Assembly: GCA_966423695.1 (NCBI GenBank) | Contig: CBJLKR010000037.1 | Span: 1-13,561, forward strand | Origin: 40CM-4-65-16 sp966423695 | GTDB taxonomy: Bacteria; Chloroflexota; Dormibacteria; Dormibacterales; Dormibacteraceae | DNA length: 13,561 nucleotides | Reading direction: 5' to 3' | Shown: piece after piece, positions 7,365 to 13,561 of the stretch | How the letters are laid out: every line of letters starts with the position of its first letter | Position numbering within the stretch: the stretch's first letter is position 1 | The notes under the pieces: generated by a model | The model's database searches: none | Seen by the model: only the letters and a program-made list of their open reading frames with translations | Told to the model about the DNA's origin: nothing | Made by a program: the position numbers and the translations under genes

Positions 7365-8500
7365 CGGAGCAAGGACCGAGCGATCACCACGCGCTGGATC
7401 TGGTTGGTGCCCTCGTAGATCTGCGTGATCTTCGCATCCCGCATCATGCGCTCGACCGGGTAGTCGCTCACGTAGCCGTAGCCGCCGAGCAGCTGCACGC
7501 AGTCGGTCGTCACCTTCATCGCCATATCCGACGCGAAGAGCTTGGCCATGGCGGCGATCTTGGTCAGGTCCGGCGCCTTGCCGTCGACCTTCGTCGCCGC
7601 GAGGTAGACGAGGTGGCGCGAAGCCTCGATCTGGGTGGCGATGTCCGCGAGCATGAACTGGATGCCCTGGAACGCCGCGATCGCCTGCCCGAACTGCTGC
7701 CGCTCCTTGACGTAGTTGAGGGCGTAGTCGAACGCGCCCTCGGCGATGCCGAGCGCCTGAGCGCCGATGCCGGGCCGCGAGCGATCGAGCACCGCGAGCG
7801 CGATCTTGAAGCCGGCGCCCTCCTCGCCCAGGCGGTTCTCGACGGGGACCTTCACGTCCTCGAGCACGATCTGAGCGGTCGGTGAGCCACGGATGCCGAG
7901 CTTGTGCTCGAGCTTGGCGATAGTCCACGGGCTGGTCTCACGCTCCAGCACGAAGGCGGAGATGCTCTTGTGGTCGCCGCCGCCGTCCGTCTGCGCGAAC
8001 ACCACCAGCGTGCCGGCCTCGCTGCCCTGGGTGATGAACTGCTTCGTCCCGTTCAGCACGTACTCGTTGCCGTAGCGCTTCGCGCGCGTCTTCATCGCCG
8101 CCGCGTCAGAGCCGCTGCCGGGCTCGGACAGCGCATAGGCCGCAACCTTCTCGCCCGACGCCAGGGGCGGGCACAGCCGCTTCTTCTGCTCCTCGGTGCC
8201 GGCGACCAGGATCGGGTAGGAGCCGAGGGCCTGGACCGCGAGGATCAGGGACGAGCTCGCGCACGCCTTCGCGATCTCCTCTATGCCCATGCAGATCGTC
8301 ACGCTCGAGCCCGAGATGCCGCCGTACTCCTCGGGGAACGGGATGCCCAGGATGCCGTTCTCGGCGAACAGCTTCTCGATGTCCTTCGGATACTCCGCCT
8401 TCTCGTCGATCTCCGCCGCTCGCGGAGCCACGCGGTCCTGGACGAGCTCGCGGATCGTGTCCCGGATCGCGATCTGCTCGGCGGTGAACTCGAAATCCAT
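7361..8500 (-). CDS. Acyl-CoA dehydrogenase (short/branched-chain type)
   Basis: A complete 379-residue FAD enzyme that introduces the alpha-beta double bond into an acyl-CoA and passes electrons to ETF. N-terminal helical domain 1-115; middle beta domain with AAYALSEPGSGSDA (120-133, ACAD signature 1) and LNGTKQFIT; C-terminal helical domain with KERQQFGQAIAAFQGIQFMLADIA (265-288, FAD contacts across the dimer), VQLLGGYGYVSDYPVERMMRDAK and IYEGTNQIQR. Glu363 in this last motif is the expected catalytic base, at the position used by butyryl-, medium-chain and isobutyryl-CoA dehydrogenases but not isovaleryl-CoA dehydrogenase. The start is ATG at 8500, ten bases after the stop of the other dehydrogenase gene. 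Upstream of the mutase genes in the same orientation, an isobutyryl-, 2-methylbutyryl- or butyryl-CoA substrate is plausible, but the sequence does not settle it. Confidence 0.94.
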   Translation of the reverse strand: MDFEFTAEQIAIRDTIRELVQDRVAPRAAEIDEKAEYPKDIEKLFAENGILGIPFPEEYGGISGSSVTICMGIEEIAKACASSSLILAVQALGSYPILVAGTEEQKKRLCPPLASGEKVAAYALSEPGSGSDAAAMKTRAKRYGNEYVLNGTKQFITQGSEAGTLVVFAQTDGGGDHKSISAFVLERETSPWTIAKLEHKLGIRGSPTAQIVLEDVKVPVENRLGEEGAGFKIALAVLDRSRPGIGAQALGIAEGAFDYALNYVKERQQFGQAIAAFQGIQFMLADIATQIEASRHLVYLAATKVDGKAPDLTKIAAMAKLFASDMAMKVTTDCVQLLGGYGYVSDYPVERMMRDAKITQIYEGTNQIQRVVIARSLLR

Positions 8501-8510
8501 CTGGAGTCGA

Positions 8511-9635
8511 TTATCCGGCCCGGAGCAAGTCGCGTGCGATCACGACCCTCTGGACCTGGTTCGAGCCCTCGTAGATCTGCAGCGCCTTGGCGTCGCGCAT
8601 GTGCCGCTCGAACGGACTTCCCGCGACGGTGCCGCCCTCGCCCGCGACCTGCAGCGCATCGATCGCGACCTGCATCGCGGTGTCGGTGCAGTGGAGCTTC
8701 GCCATCGACGCCTCGCGCGTGAAGCGCTTGCCGCTCGCGCACAGCCACGCGGCTCGGTAAGCGAGCAACCGTGCCGACTCGAGGCGCGTCGCCATATCGG
8801 CGAGGAGGAAATCGTCGCCCTGCTCATGGCCGCGTTCGCGCATCAGCTCGCGCGTCTCGTCGACCGCCGCCTGCGCGATGCCGAGCGCCTGTCCGCTGAT
8901 CCCGATGCGCCCCGAATCGAGCGCGCGCATCGCCACCGTGAAACCCTGGCCCTCGCCGCCGAGCCGGTTCTCCGCCGGCACGCGAACGTCCTCGAGCACG
9001 ATCTCGCCGGTGGGCGACCCGTGCAGGCCCATCTTGCTGAAGACCTGGCCGATACGCAGGCCCGGGGCGTCGCCAGGGACGAGGAACGCCGTCACACCGG
9101 CCGCACGCTCGTCCGGCCCGGTGCGGGCGAAGACGACGTACATCCCGGCGCGGCCGGCGTTGGTGATGAACGTCTTCGTGCCGTTGAGCACGTATCCGTC
9201 GCCGTTGCGCCGGGCGCTGGTCTTGAGCGAGGCGGCATCGGACCCGGACCCCGGCTCCGAGAGCGCGAACGCCCCCAGCAGCTCACCCGACGCGAGCCGC
9301 GGCAGCCACCGGCGCTTCTGCCCCTCGTCGCCGAAGAGAAGGATCGGCTCCGTGCCGACGCTGGTGTGGACGTCGACGATGACGGCAGTCGACGCGCAGG
9401 CCTGGGCGATCTCCTCTATGCAGATCGCAAAGGCGAGCGCGTCCAGGCCGGCGCCGCCGTACTCGCGCGGGATGAGCACTCCCATGAGGCCCGCCTCGGC
9501 CGCGGCCCGAACAGCCTCCTCGGGGAACCTGTGTTCGCGGTCGGTGCGCTCCGCGAGGGGCTGGACGGCGCTCTGCGCCACCTCCCGGACCGCGTCGCGA
9601 AAGCGCGCATGGGCGGGCGCAAGTTCGAGATCCAA
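8511..9635 (-). CDS. Acyl-CoA dehydrogenase, divergent paralogue with shortened FAD/dimer loop
   Basis: A 374-residue acyl-CoA dehydrogenase, first gene of the minus-strand cluster. It has GAFALSEPGSGSDA (121-134), LNGTKTFITNAGRAG, a conserved KMGLHGSPTGEIVLEDV strand region and IYEGSNQVQR with the catalytic base Glu356, so chemistry should be intact. It departs from its neighbour in two places. After RER (266-268) it reads GHEQGDD and then FLLADM, seven residues fewer than the usual QFG…FQG loop. The glycine-rich loop before ERHMRDAK reads AGEGGTVAGSP instead of LGGYGYVSDYP. Both loops touch FAD or the partner subunit in known structures. The reading frame is intact, so these are in-frame changes. 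The start is TTG at 9635, just downstream of a possible -10 box. Dehydrogenase fold certain; substrate unknown. Confidence 0.92.
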   Translation of the reverse strand: MDLELAPAHARFRDAVREVAQSAVQPLAERTDREHRFPEEAVRAAAEAGLMGVLIPREYGGAGLDALAFAICIEEIAQACASTAVIVDVHTSVGTEPILLFGDEGQKRRWLPRLASGELLGAFALSEPGSGSDAASLKTSARRNGDGYVLNGTKTFITNAGRAGMYVVFARTGPDERAAGVTAFLVPGDAPGLRIGQVFSKMGLHGSPTGEIVLEDVRVPAENRLGGEGQGFTVAMRALDSGRIGISGQALGIAQAAVDETRELMRERGHEQGDDFLLADMATRLESARLLAYRAAWLCASGKRFTREASMAKLHCTDTAMQVAIDALQVAGEGGTVAGSPFERHMRDAKALQIYEGSNQVQRVVIARDLLRAG

Positions 9636-9667
9636 CTCAGACGTTACTTAGAATAGTGGGCTTGGTG
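9636..9667. promoter_or_regulatory. Compact divergent promoter between the dehydrogenase cluster and the plus-strand pair
   Basis: Only 32 bases separate TTG 9635 (minus) from ATG 9668 (plus). On the plus strand TAGAAT (9649-9654) is a five-of-six -10 box predicting a start near 9661 and a leader of only a few bases. On the minus strand TATTCT (9655-9650) is a four-of-six -10 box predicting a start near 9643 and likewise a very short leader. No clear -35 box is visible; one would have to lie inside the opposite coding sequence. The elements are seen directly; their activity is inferred. Confidence 0.4.
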
Positions 9668-10090
9668 ATGGACGCAGGGCCGAGGTATCTCGAGGGGACG
9701 ACAGTCGGAAGCGGTCGCGACATCATCGGCGTGCGTCGCGATCGCATCGCGGACATCATCAGCACCGGGCGCGAGATCATCCAGCGCGCCAAGGGCGAGA
9801 AGATCCTTCCCGACACGATCACCGGCGCCACCGCGGCGCTGCTGGTCACCATCGCCGGCTATGGCGAGCCGCTTTCGGAAGGCCAGTGGCGCGAGCTCGC
9901 CGGCGTCGTCGGCGGGATCATGCGCGACAGCACCTACGCCGACCTCGCCCGCCTGCGCACGCTCATCACCCAAGAGCAGTTCCTGAATGTGGCTCGCAAC
10001 CAGGGCTACGCCCGGTTCATCCGCCGGCTCGACGACGGGCGGTGGGTCTGCGAGCTGACGCCCAAGCTTGAAGATCTTCCGGACGAGTAA
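9668..10090 (+). CDS. Conserved-looking hypothetical protein, 140 residues
   Basis: I do not recognise this protein. It appears soluble, with no signal peptide or membrane helix. The sequence alternates charged helices (GVRRDRIADIISTGREIIQRAK) with a mildly hydrophobic segment TGATAALLVTIAG (about 60-72) and a C-terminal part rich in Arg/Leu ending in a short acidic tail. ADLARLRTLITQEQF suggests a further amphipathic helix. The DGRWVCELTPKLED end has a single Cys. Codon use looks like that of the neighbours, and no competing frame gives a better protein. ATG at 9668 is preferred because the -10 box at 9649-9654 would place the transcript start after GTG 9656; GTG 9665 is also possible. The last 23 bases overlap the start of the propeller gene, implying coupled expression and perhaps a shared process. 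Confidence 0.7.
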   Translation: MDAGPRYLEGTTVGSGRDIIGVRRDRIADIISTGREIIQRAKGEKILPDTITGATAALLVTIAGYGEPLSEGQWRELAGVVGGIMRDSTYADLARLRTLITQEQFLNVARNQGYARFIRRLDDGRWVCELTPKLEDLPDE

Positions 10091-11303
10091 TCGCGACGGC
10101 GGACCCGCGGGGGGAGCCCTGCGGAGCCGCGCTTTCCGGATCTTCTTTGCGTTGGTCTTCGCCATCGCGGTCATCAGCCCGGCGGCCGTCGTCGGTGCGG
10201 TCGTTTGGACAGCGCCACCGATCGCGACCGGCTACACGGGCGCCGCCGACCAGCAGCCCACCCGCATGGTCCCACCGCCGGACCTCCAGCCGACCAGCCT
10301 TCCCGAGCCCGGCCTCAACGTCTACGCGAACACGATGTCGGGCACGGTGCCCTGCCCGCTGTGCGAGATCCCGGAGCGCGTGTTCGTCCCGAACAGCATG
10401 GCCGGCACCGTGGACGTCATCGACCCCACCACTTACAGGGTCGTCGACCACTACCGCGTCGGCGCGATCCCGCACCACGTCGCGCCCGCGTGGGACATGA
10501 GCGCGCTGTACGTCGACAACGAGGGGTCGAGCAGGCTGACAGTCCTCGACATCCACACCGGCAGGCCGGCGGGCCAGGTCAACATCCCCTTTCCCTACAA
10601 CCTTTACTTCACCCCCGACGGCACCAAGGCGGTCGACGTCGTCGAGCGGCTGCAGCGGATCGAGTTCCGCGACTGGCGCAATGGCTGGAAGCTGTTGAAG
10701 GCGGTGCAGATCCCGTGGCCCGGCGCCGACCACCTCGACTTCAGCGCCGACGGCAGCTACCTGATGATCTCGACCGAGTACTCCGGCGTCGTCGCCAAGG
10801 TGGACTGCAACAAGATGGCGCTCGCCGGTTACGTCAACGTCGGCGGCCTGCCGATCGATGTGAGGCTCGCCCCGGACGGATCGGTCTTCTACGTCACGAA
10901 CCAGGGGCGGATGGGCGTCTCGGTGGTCGACCCTGTGGCGATGAAGGAGGTCAAGTTCATCCCCACCGGCCGCGGCGCGCACGGCCTGCAGGTCTCGCGC
11001 GACACCAGGTCGCTTTACGTGTCGAACCGTCTCGAGGGATCGATCTCGGTGATCAGCTTCGCCACGCGCTCGGTGACCGCGAAGTGGCGGATCCCTGGCG
11101 GCGGCAGCCCCGATATGCTGCAGCTCAACCCGGACGGATCGCGGCTGTGGGCGTCGGGCCGCTACAACGCGACGGTGTACGTGTTCGACACGACGTCGGG
11201 CGAGGTGGTCGCGAAGATCCGCGTCGGGTCCGAGGACCATGGGTTGACGTACTTCCCGAACGTGGGCCTTCACAGCCTGGGGCACAACGGGGTGTACCGC
11301 TGA
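10068..11303 (+). CDS. Membrane-anchored YVTN/YncE-type beta-propeller protein
   Basis: A 411-residue protein. A short basic start (…RSRAFR) leads into one hydrophobic segment at about 24-48, a signal anchor or signal peptide. A Pro-rich linker (50-85) follows, then repeated blades of about 40 residues from 95 to the end. Blade hallmarks include NSMAGTVDVIDP, LYVDNEGSSRLTVLDIHTG, LYFTPDGTKA, DFSADGSYLMIS, LAPDGSVFYVTNQG, VSRDTRSLYVSNR and LNPDGSRLWASGRYNATVYVFD. This fits a seven-bladed propeller of the YncE/cytochrome-d1-like group, probably outside the membrane. CPLC (Cys96-Cys99) at the first blade could form a disulfide or bind metal or heme covalently only if a His followed; the canonical CxxCH is absent. 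The start is TTG at 10068, inside the end of the preceding gene. No enzymatic motif is visible; a binding or scaffold role is likely, and the ligand is unknown. Confidence 0.85.
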   Translation: MKIFRTSNRDGGPAGGALRSRAFRIFFALVFAIAVISPAAVVGAVVWTAPPIATGYTGAADQQPTRMVPPPDLQPTSLPEPGLNVYANTMSGTVPCPLCEIPERVFVPNSMAGTVDVIDPTTYRVVDHYRVGAIPHHVAPAWDMSALYVDNEGSSRLTVLDIHTGRPAGQVNIPFPYNLYFTPDGTKAVDVVERLQRIEFRDWRNGWKLLKAVQIPWPGADHLDFSADGSYLMISTEYSGVVAKVDCNKMALAGYVNVGGLPIDVRLAPDGSVFYVTNQGRMGVSVVDPVAMKEVKFIPTGRGAHGLQVSRDTRSLYVSNRLEGSISVISFATRSVTAKWRIPGGGSPDMLQLNPDGSRLWASGRYNATVYVFDTTSGEVVAKIRVGSEDHGLTYFPNVGLHSLGHNGVYR

Positions 11304-11336
11304 CCTCTGCCTGAAAGCTCCGGCGTAGGTCTCGCC

Positions 11337-13561
11337 TCAGCGCACCGCCGCCTGCGCCTCCAACCGCAGATCGCGCGAAGAACGACCCACCCGGACCGCG
11401 TACACGCCGGGCGGCGTGACCCACTCGCGAGCGGATTCGTCGTACCGCGAGAAGGACCGCGCAGGCAAGTGCACGCGCGCCTCGACCGACTCGCCCGGTT
11501 CCGCAACGACGCGCGCGAAGCCGGCAAGCGTCCGCACCGGGCGGCTCGGGTCGTCAACCGGCGGCTCGAGATACACCTGCACGACTTCGCGCCCCAGCCG
11601 CTGGCCTGAGTTGCGGAGGCGGACCACGACGTCGAGGGCGGCGCCTGCCGGGACCTCTGCGGGAACCTTCAACGATTCGTACGTCCAGTCGGTGTAGCCA
11701 AGACCGTGCCCGAAGCAGAACAGCGGCTCGGTGCGGTTGCGGTCGTAACCGCGATAACCGACGAGATGGCCCTCGGCGTAGACGAGCGCGCCGTTGTCGG
11801 GCCGGGCGTGTAGAACCGGGGAGTCGGCCTCGGCCCGCGGGATCGAGATCGGCAGACGGCCGCCCGGCTCGGCGTCGCCGCTCAGCACCTCGGCGAGCGC
11901 CTCGCCAAATGCCTGGCCCGGCAGCCACGCCTGGATCACGGCAGCTACGCCGTCGATCCACGGCATCAGCACCGGCATCCCGCAGTTGAGGACGACAACC
12001 GTGTTCGGGTTGGCAGCGGCAACCCTGCGCACCAACTCGTCCTGGCCGGCGCCCAGGGCCATGCCGGCTCGATCGAAGCCCTCGCTTTCGGCTCCCTCGG
12101 CCGAACCCACGACCACCACCGCGACGTCAGCGGCGCCCGCGGCCCTGACAGCGGCTTCGAGCAGCGTCGCGTCGTCGGCGTGGGGCGCGATGCCGAGTCG
12201 CATGGTCACGAACCGCGAGTCCGGCCGGAGCTCGACGCGGACATCCACCTCCTCGCCGGCGCGCAGGCGCACGGGAACCCGCAGCTCGGGCGGTTTCGAC
12301 AGGGCTTCGACGACGTCGCGCGGCTGAAGGCTCGTCGCCTCGGCGACGACTTTGTCGCCGATCAGGATTCGCGTGCGGCCGACCCCCGCCGCGCCGATCA
12401 CGTGCGGTCCGTCGACCCGGGCGCGGTAGCGCGTGCTCATCGCGATCTCGGCGCCGTGAAGGTGCGCATCGTTGGGCACGCCGTCCCACCAGGTGAGAGT
12501 GGTGGTGGGGTGCGGTCCCTCGTGCAGCACCGCGCCGTCGGCGCTCCGGATCGCGAGCCGAACGCCGCCCCTGCCGCTGCCCGGATCATGCACGGTGCCT
12601 GCCGCGGGCAGGGCGACCGTGGCGCCGGTCACGGCGCCTCGCTCGACGATGAGCTGCGCGTCGAGCGCGTCGGCCAGGGCGTCGGCCGGCGCCGGCCGAG
12701 TCACGCCGAGGACGCTGATGCTCCCGCCGCCCTGGAGGACAGGCTCGACCGCGTTCGGACCGATCAGGGCGATGCGGCCGGCGCTGCCGGGGGCGATCGG
12801 AAGCAACCCGCGGTCGTTCTTCAGAAGCACGAACGACCGCGACGCCGCCTCGCGCACGAGCGCCGGGTCGACGAGCGCCGCGTGCGGCTCGGCGACCGGG
12901 TTCTGACCGTTTCCGTCGCCGGGTTCGTGCAGAGCGCCAAGGCGCCCAGCCAGCCACACGAGCCGCGCCACCTTGTCGTCGACGTCGGGCTCGGCGACAT
13001 TCCCCGCGCGCACGGCGGCGAGGAGCTTCTCGCCCCATGGTCCGTCCGGACCGGGCATCACCACGTCGAGGCCGCCGGCCGCGCTGGCCACGGTCGAGGT
13101 GGTGGCCGACCAGTCCGAGACGACGACGCCGCGAAATCCCCACTCGCCTTTGAGCACTCCGCGCAGCAGCGGCGCGTTTGCGGTCATGGTCGCGCCGTTG
13201 ACGGAGTTGTACGCGGCCATCACGAGCAGCGCCTCGCCGTCGAGAACGGACGCCTCGAAGGGCACGAGGTAGAGCTCTCGCAGCACGGCCTCGTCGATGC
13301 GAGCGTCGTAGGTCCGCCGCTCGGTTTCGGAGTCGTTGCCGACGAAGTGCTTGACGGTGGCCGCGACGCCGGCCTTCTGCACACCGCGCACGTACGCCAC
13401 CGCAAGCTTGGCCGTGAGCACGGGATCTTCGGAGAAACACTCGAAGCCGCGCCCGCTCAGCGGCGTGCGCACGATGTTGATCGTCGGCCCGAGCAGCACG
13501 TCGACGCCCTTGGAGCGCGCCTCACGGCCGAGCGCTGTCGTCAGCTCCTCGATGAGGTCTG
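11337..13561 (-). CDS. Glycoside hydrolase family 3 beta-glucosidase-like enzyme with PA14-like insert (5' end outside window)
   Basis: The reading frame is open to the right edge, so the N-terminus is missing; 740 residues are visible. Numbered from a GTG at 13499: LLGPTINIVRTPLSGRGFECFSEDP and VKHFVGNDSETERR (49-62) are GH3 substrate-pocket motifs. GVVVSDWSA carries the nucleophile Asp129 (codon 13115-13113). GH3 C-domain strands start near 224. An insertion at about 300-430, with TLTWWDG and later YRARVDGPHVIGAAG, resembles the PA14 domain of beta-glucosidases of the KlBglI type. The C-domain resumes with SAEGAESEGFDR, where Glu473 is the likely acid/base, then NCGMPVLMPW and WLPGQAFGEALAEVLSG. 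A fibronectin-like III domain (about 615-710) ends the chain. No signal peptide can be judged. The gene ends 33 bases from the convergent propeller gene. Hydrolysis of beta-linked glucose or similar sugars is expected; exact substrate unknown. Confidence 0.92.
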   Translation of the reverse strand, partial: DLIEELTTALGREARSKGVDVLLGPTINIVRTPLSGRGFECFSEDPVLTAKLAVAYVRGVQKAGVAATVKHFVGNDSETERRTYDARIDEAVLRELYLVPFEASVLDGEALLVMAAYNSVNGATMTANAPLLRGVLKGEWGFRGVVVSDWSATTSTVASAAGGLDVVMPGPDGPWGEKLLAAVRAGNVAEPDVDDKVARLVWLAGRLGALHEPGDGNGQNPVAEPHAALVDPALVREAASRSFVLLKNDRGLLPIAPGSAGRIALIGPNAVEPVLQGGGSISVLGVTRPAPADALADALDAQLIVERGAVTGATVALPAAGTVHDPGSGRGGVRLAIRSADGAVLHEGPHPTTTLTWWDGVPNDAHLHGAEIAMSTRYRARVDGPHVIGAAGVGRTRILIGDKVVAEATSLQPRDVVEALSKPPELRVPVRLRAGEEVDVRVELRPDSRFVTMRLGIAPHADDATLLEAAVRAAGAADVAVVVVGSAEGAESEGFDRAGMALGAGQDELVRRVAAANPNTVVVLNCGMPVLMPWIDGVAAVIQAWLPGQAFGEALAEVLSGDAEPGGRLPISIPRAEADSPVLHARPDNGALVYAEGHLVGYRGYDRNRTEPLFCFGHGLGYTDWTYESLKVPAEVPAGAALDVVVRLRNSGQRLGREVVQVYLEPPVDDPSRPVRTLAGFARVVAEPGESVEARVHLPARSFSRYDESAREWVTPPGVYAVRVGRSSRDLRLEAQAAVR

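Noticed and set aside
7365..7928. Long upstream extension of the DUF4190-like protein at 6921
   Set aside because: Shadow frame of the acyl-CoA dehydrogenase; the proline-rich protein begins right at the TTG that overlaps the dehydrogenase stop.
8283..9656. A 457-codon open frame on the plus strand opposite the dehydrogenases
   Set aside because: Antisense shadow of the second acyl-CoA dehydrogenase; composition is abnormal and no motifs are seen.
10017..11285. A 422-codon open frame on the minus strand opposite the propeller
   Set aside because: Reads as Arg/Asp/Val/His-rich shadow; the plus strand shows regular propeller repeats.
11304..11336. Terminator in the 33-base gap between the propeller and GH3 genes
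   Set aside because: The only pairing seen is a four-base GGCG/CGCC stem with no T-run, too weak to call.
13497..13499. GTG at 13499 as the GH3 start
   Set aside because: The same frame continues to the window edge with family-like sequence (LGREARSKGVDVLLGP), so the true start is outside.

Overview
The window is uniformly GC-rich chromosomal DNA with dense, overlapping genes and many TTG/GTG starts. The gene content (acyl-CoA mutase, acyl-CoA dehydrogenases, LytR-CpsA-Psr protein, Pro-rich DUF4190 membrane proteins, a CTC-type L25) points to a high-GC actinobacterium. A Thermoleophilia-like lineage is my best guess, from protein style only. I see no RNA genes, insertion sequences, CRISPR arrays or phage genes, and no gene-free stretch longer than about 60 bases.

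Layout. Left edge: the start of ribosomal protein L25 (minus strand, cut by the window) diverges from a small RDD membrane protein (plus). From 1199 to 9635 all nine genes lie on the minus strand with short gaps or overlaps. In transcription order they are: two acyl-CoA dehydrogenases, a Pro-rich DUF4190 protein, a DUF4013 membrane protein with an apparent frameshift, a second Pro-rich DUF4190 protein, a hairpin (possible terminator), an LCP cell-wall ligase, a MeaB-type GTPase, the mutase large subunit, and the mutase B12-binding small subunit. On the plus strand from about 9668 come an unrecognised 140-residue protein and a membrane-anchored YVTN-type beta-propeller overlapping it by 23 nt. 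Convergent to these is a large GH3 glycosidase whose 5' end lies outside the window.

How they fit together. The metabolic core is a coenzyme-B12 carbon-skeleton mutase in two subunits with its G-protein chaperone, plus two acyl-CoA dehydrogenases upstream. That suggests branched/straight short acyl-CoA interconversion and oxidation. By default the mutase would be named methylmalonyl-CoA mutase. However, two pocket residues (Phe77 and Gln195, numbered from the TTG start) match those of isobutyryl-CoA mutase rather than the Tyr/Arg pair of methylmalonyl-CoA mutase, so I favour isobutyryl/butyryl-CoA or a related substrate. The membrane and cell-wall genes embedded in the same transcriptional direction have no obvious link to this chemistry.

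Points most worth a second look: the mutase pocket, a second dehydrogenase lacking the conserved QFG loop, the frameshifted DUF4013 gene between two DUF4190 genes, and two compact divergent promoters. I did not find a clearly new defence or mobile system.
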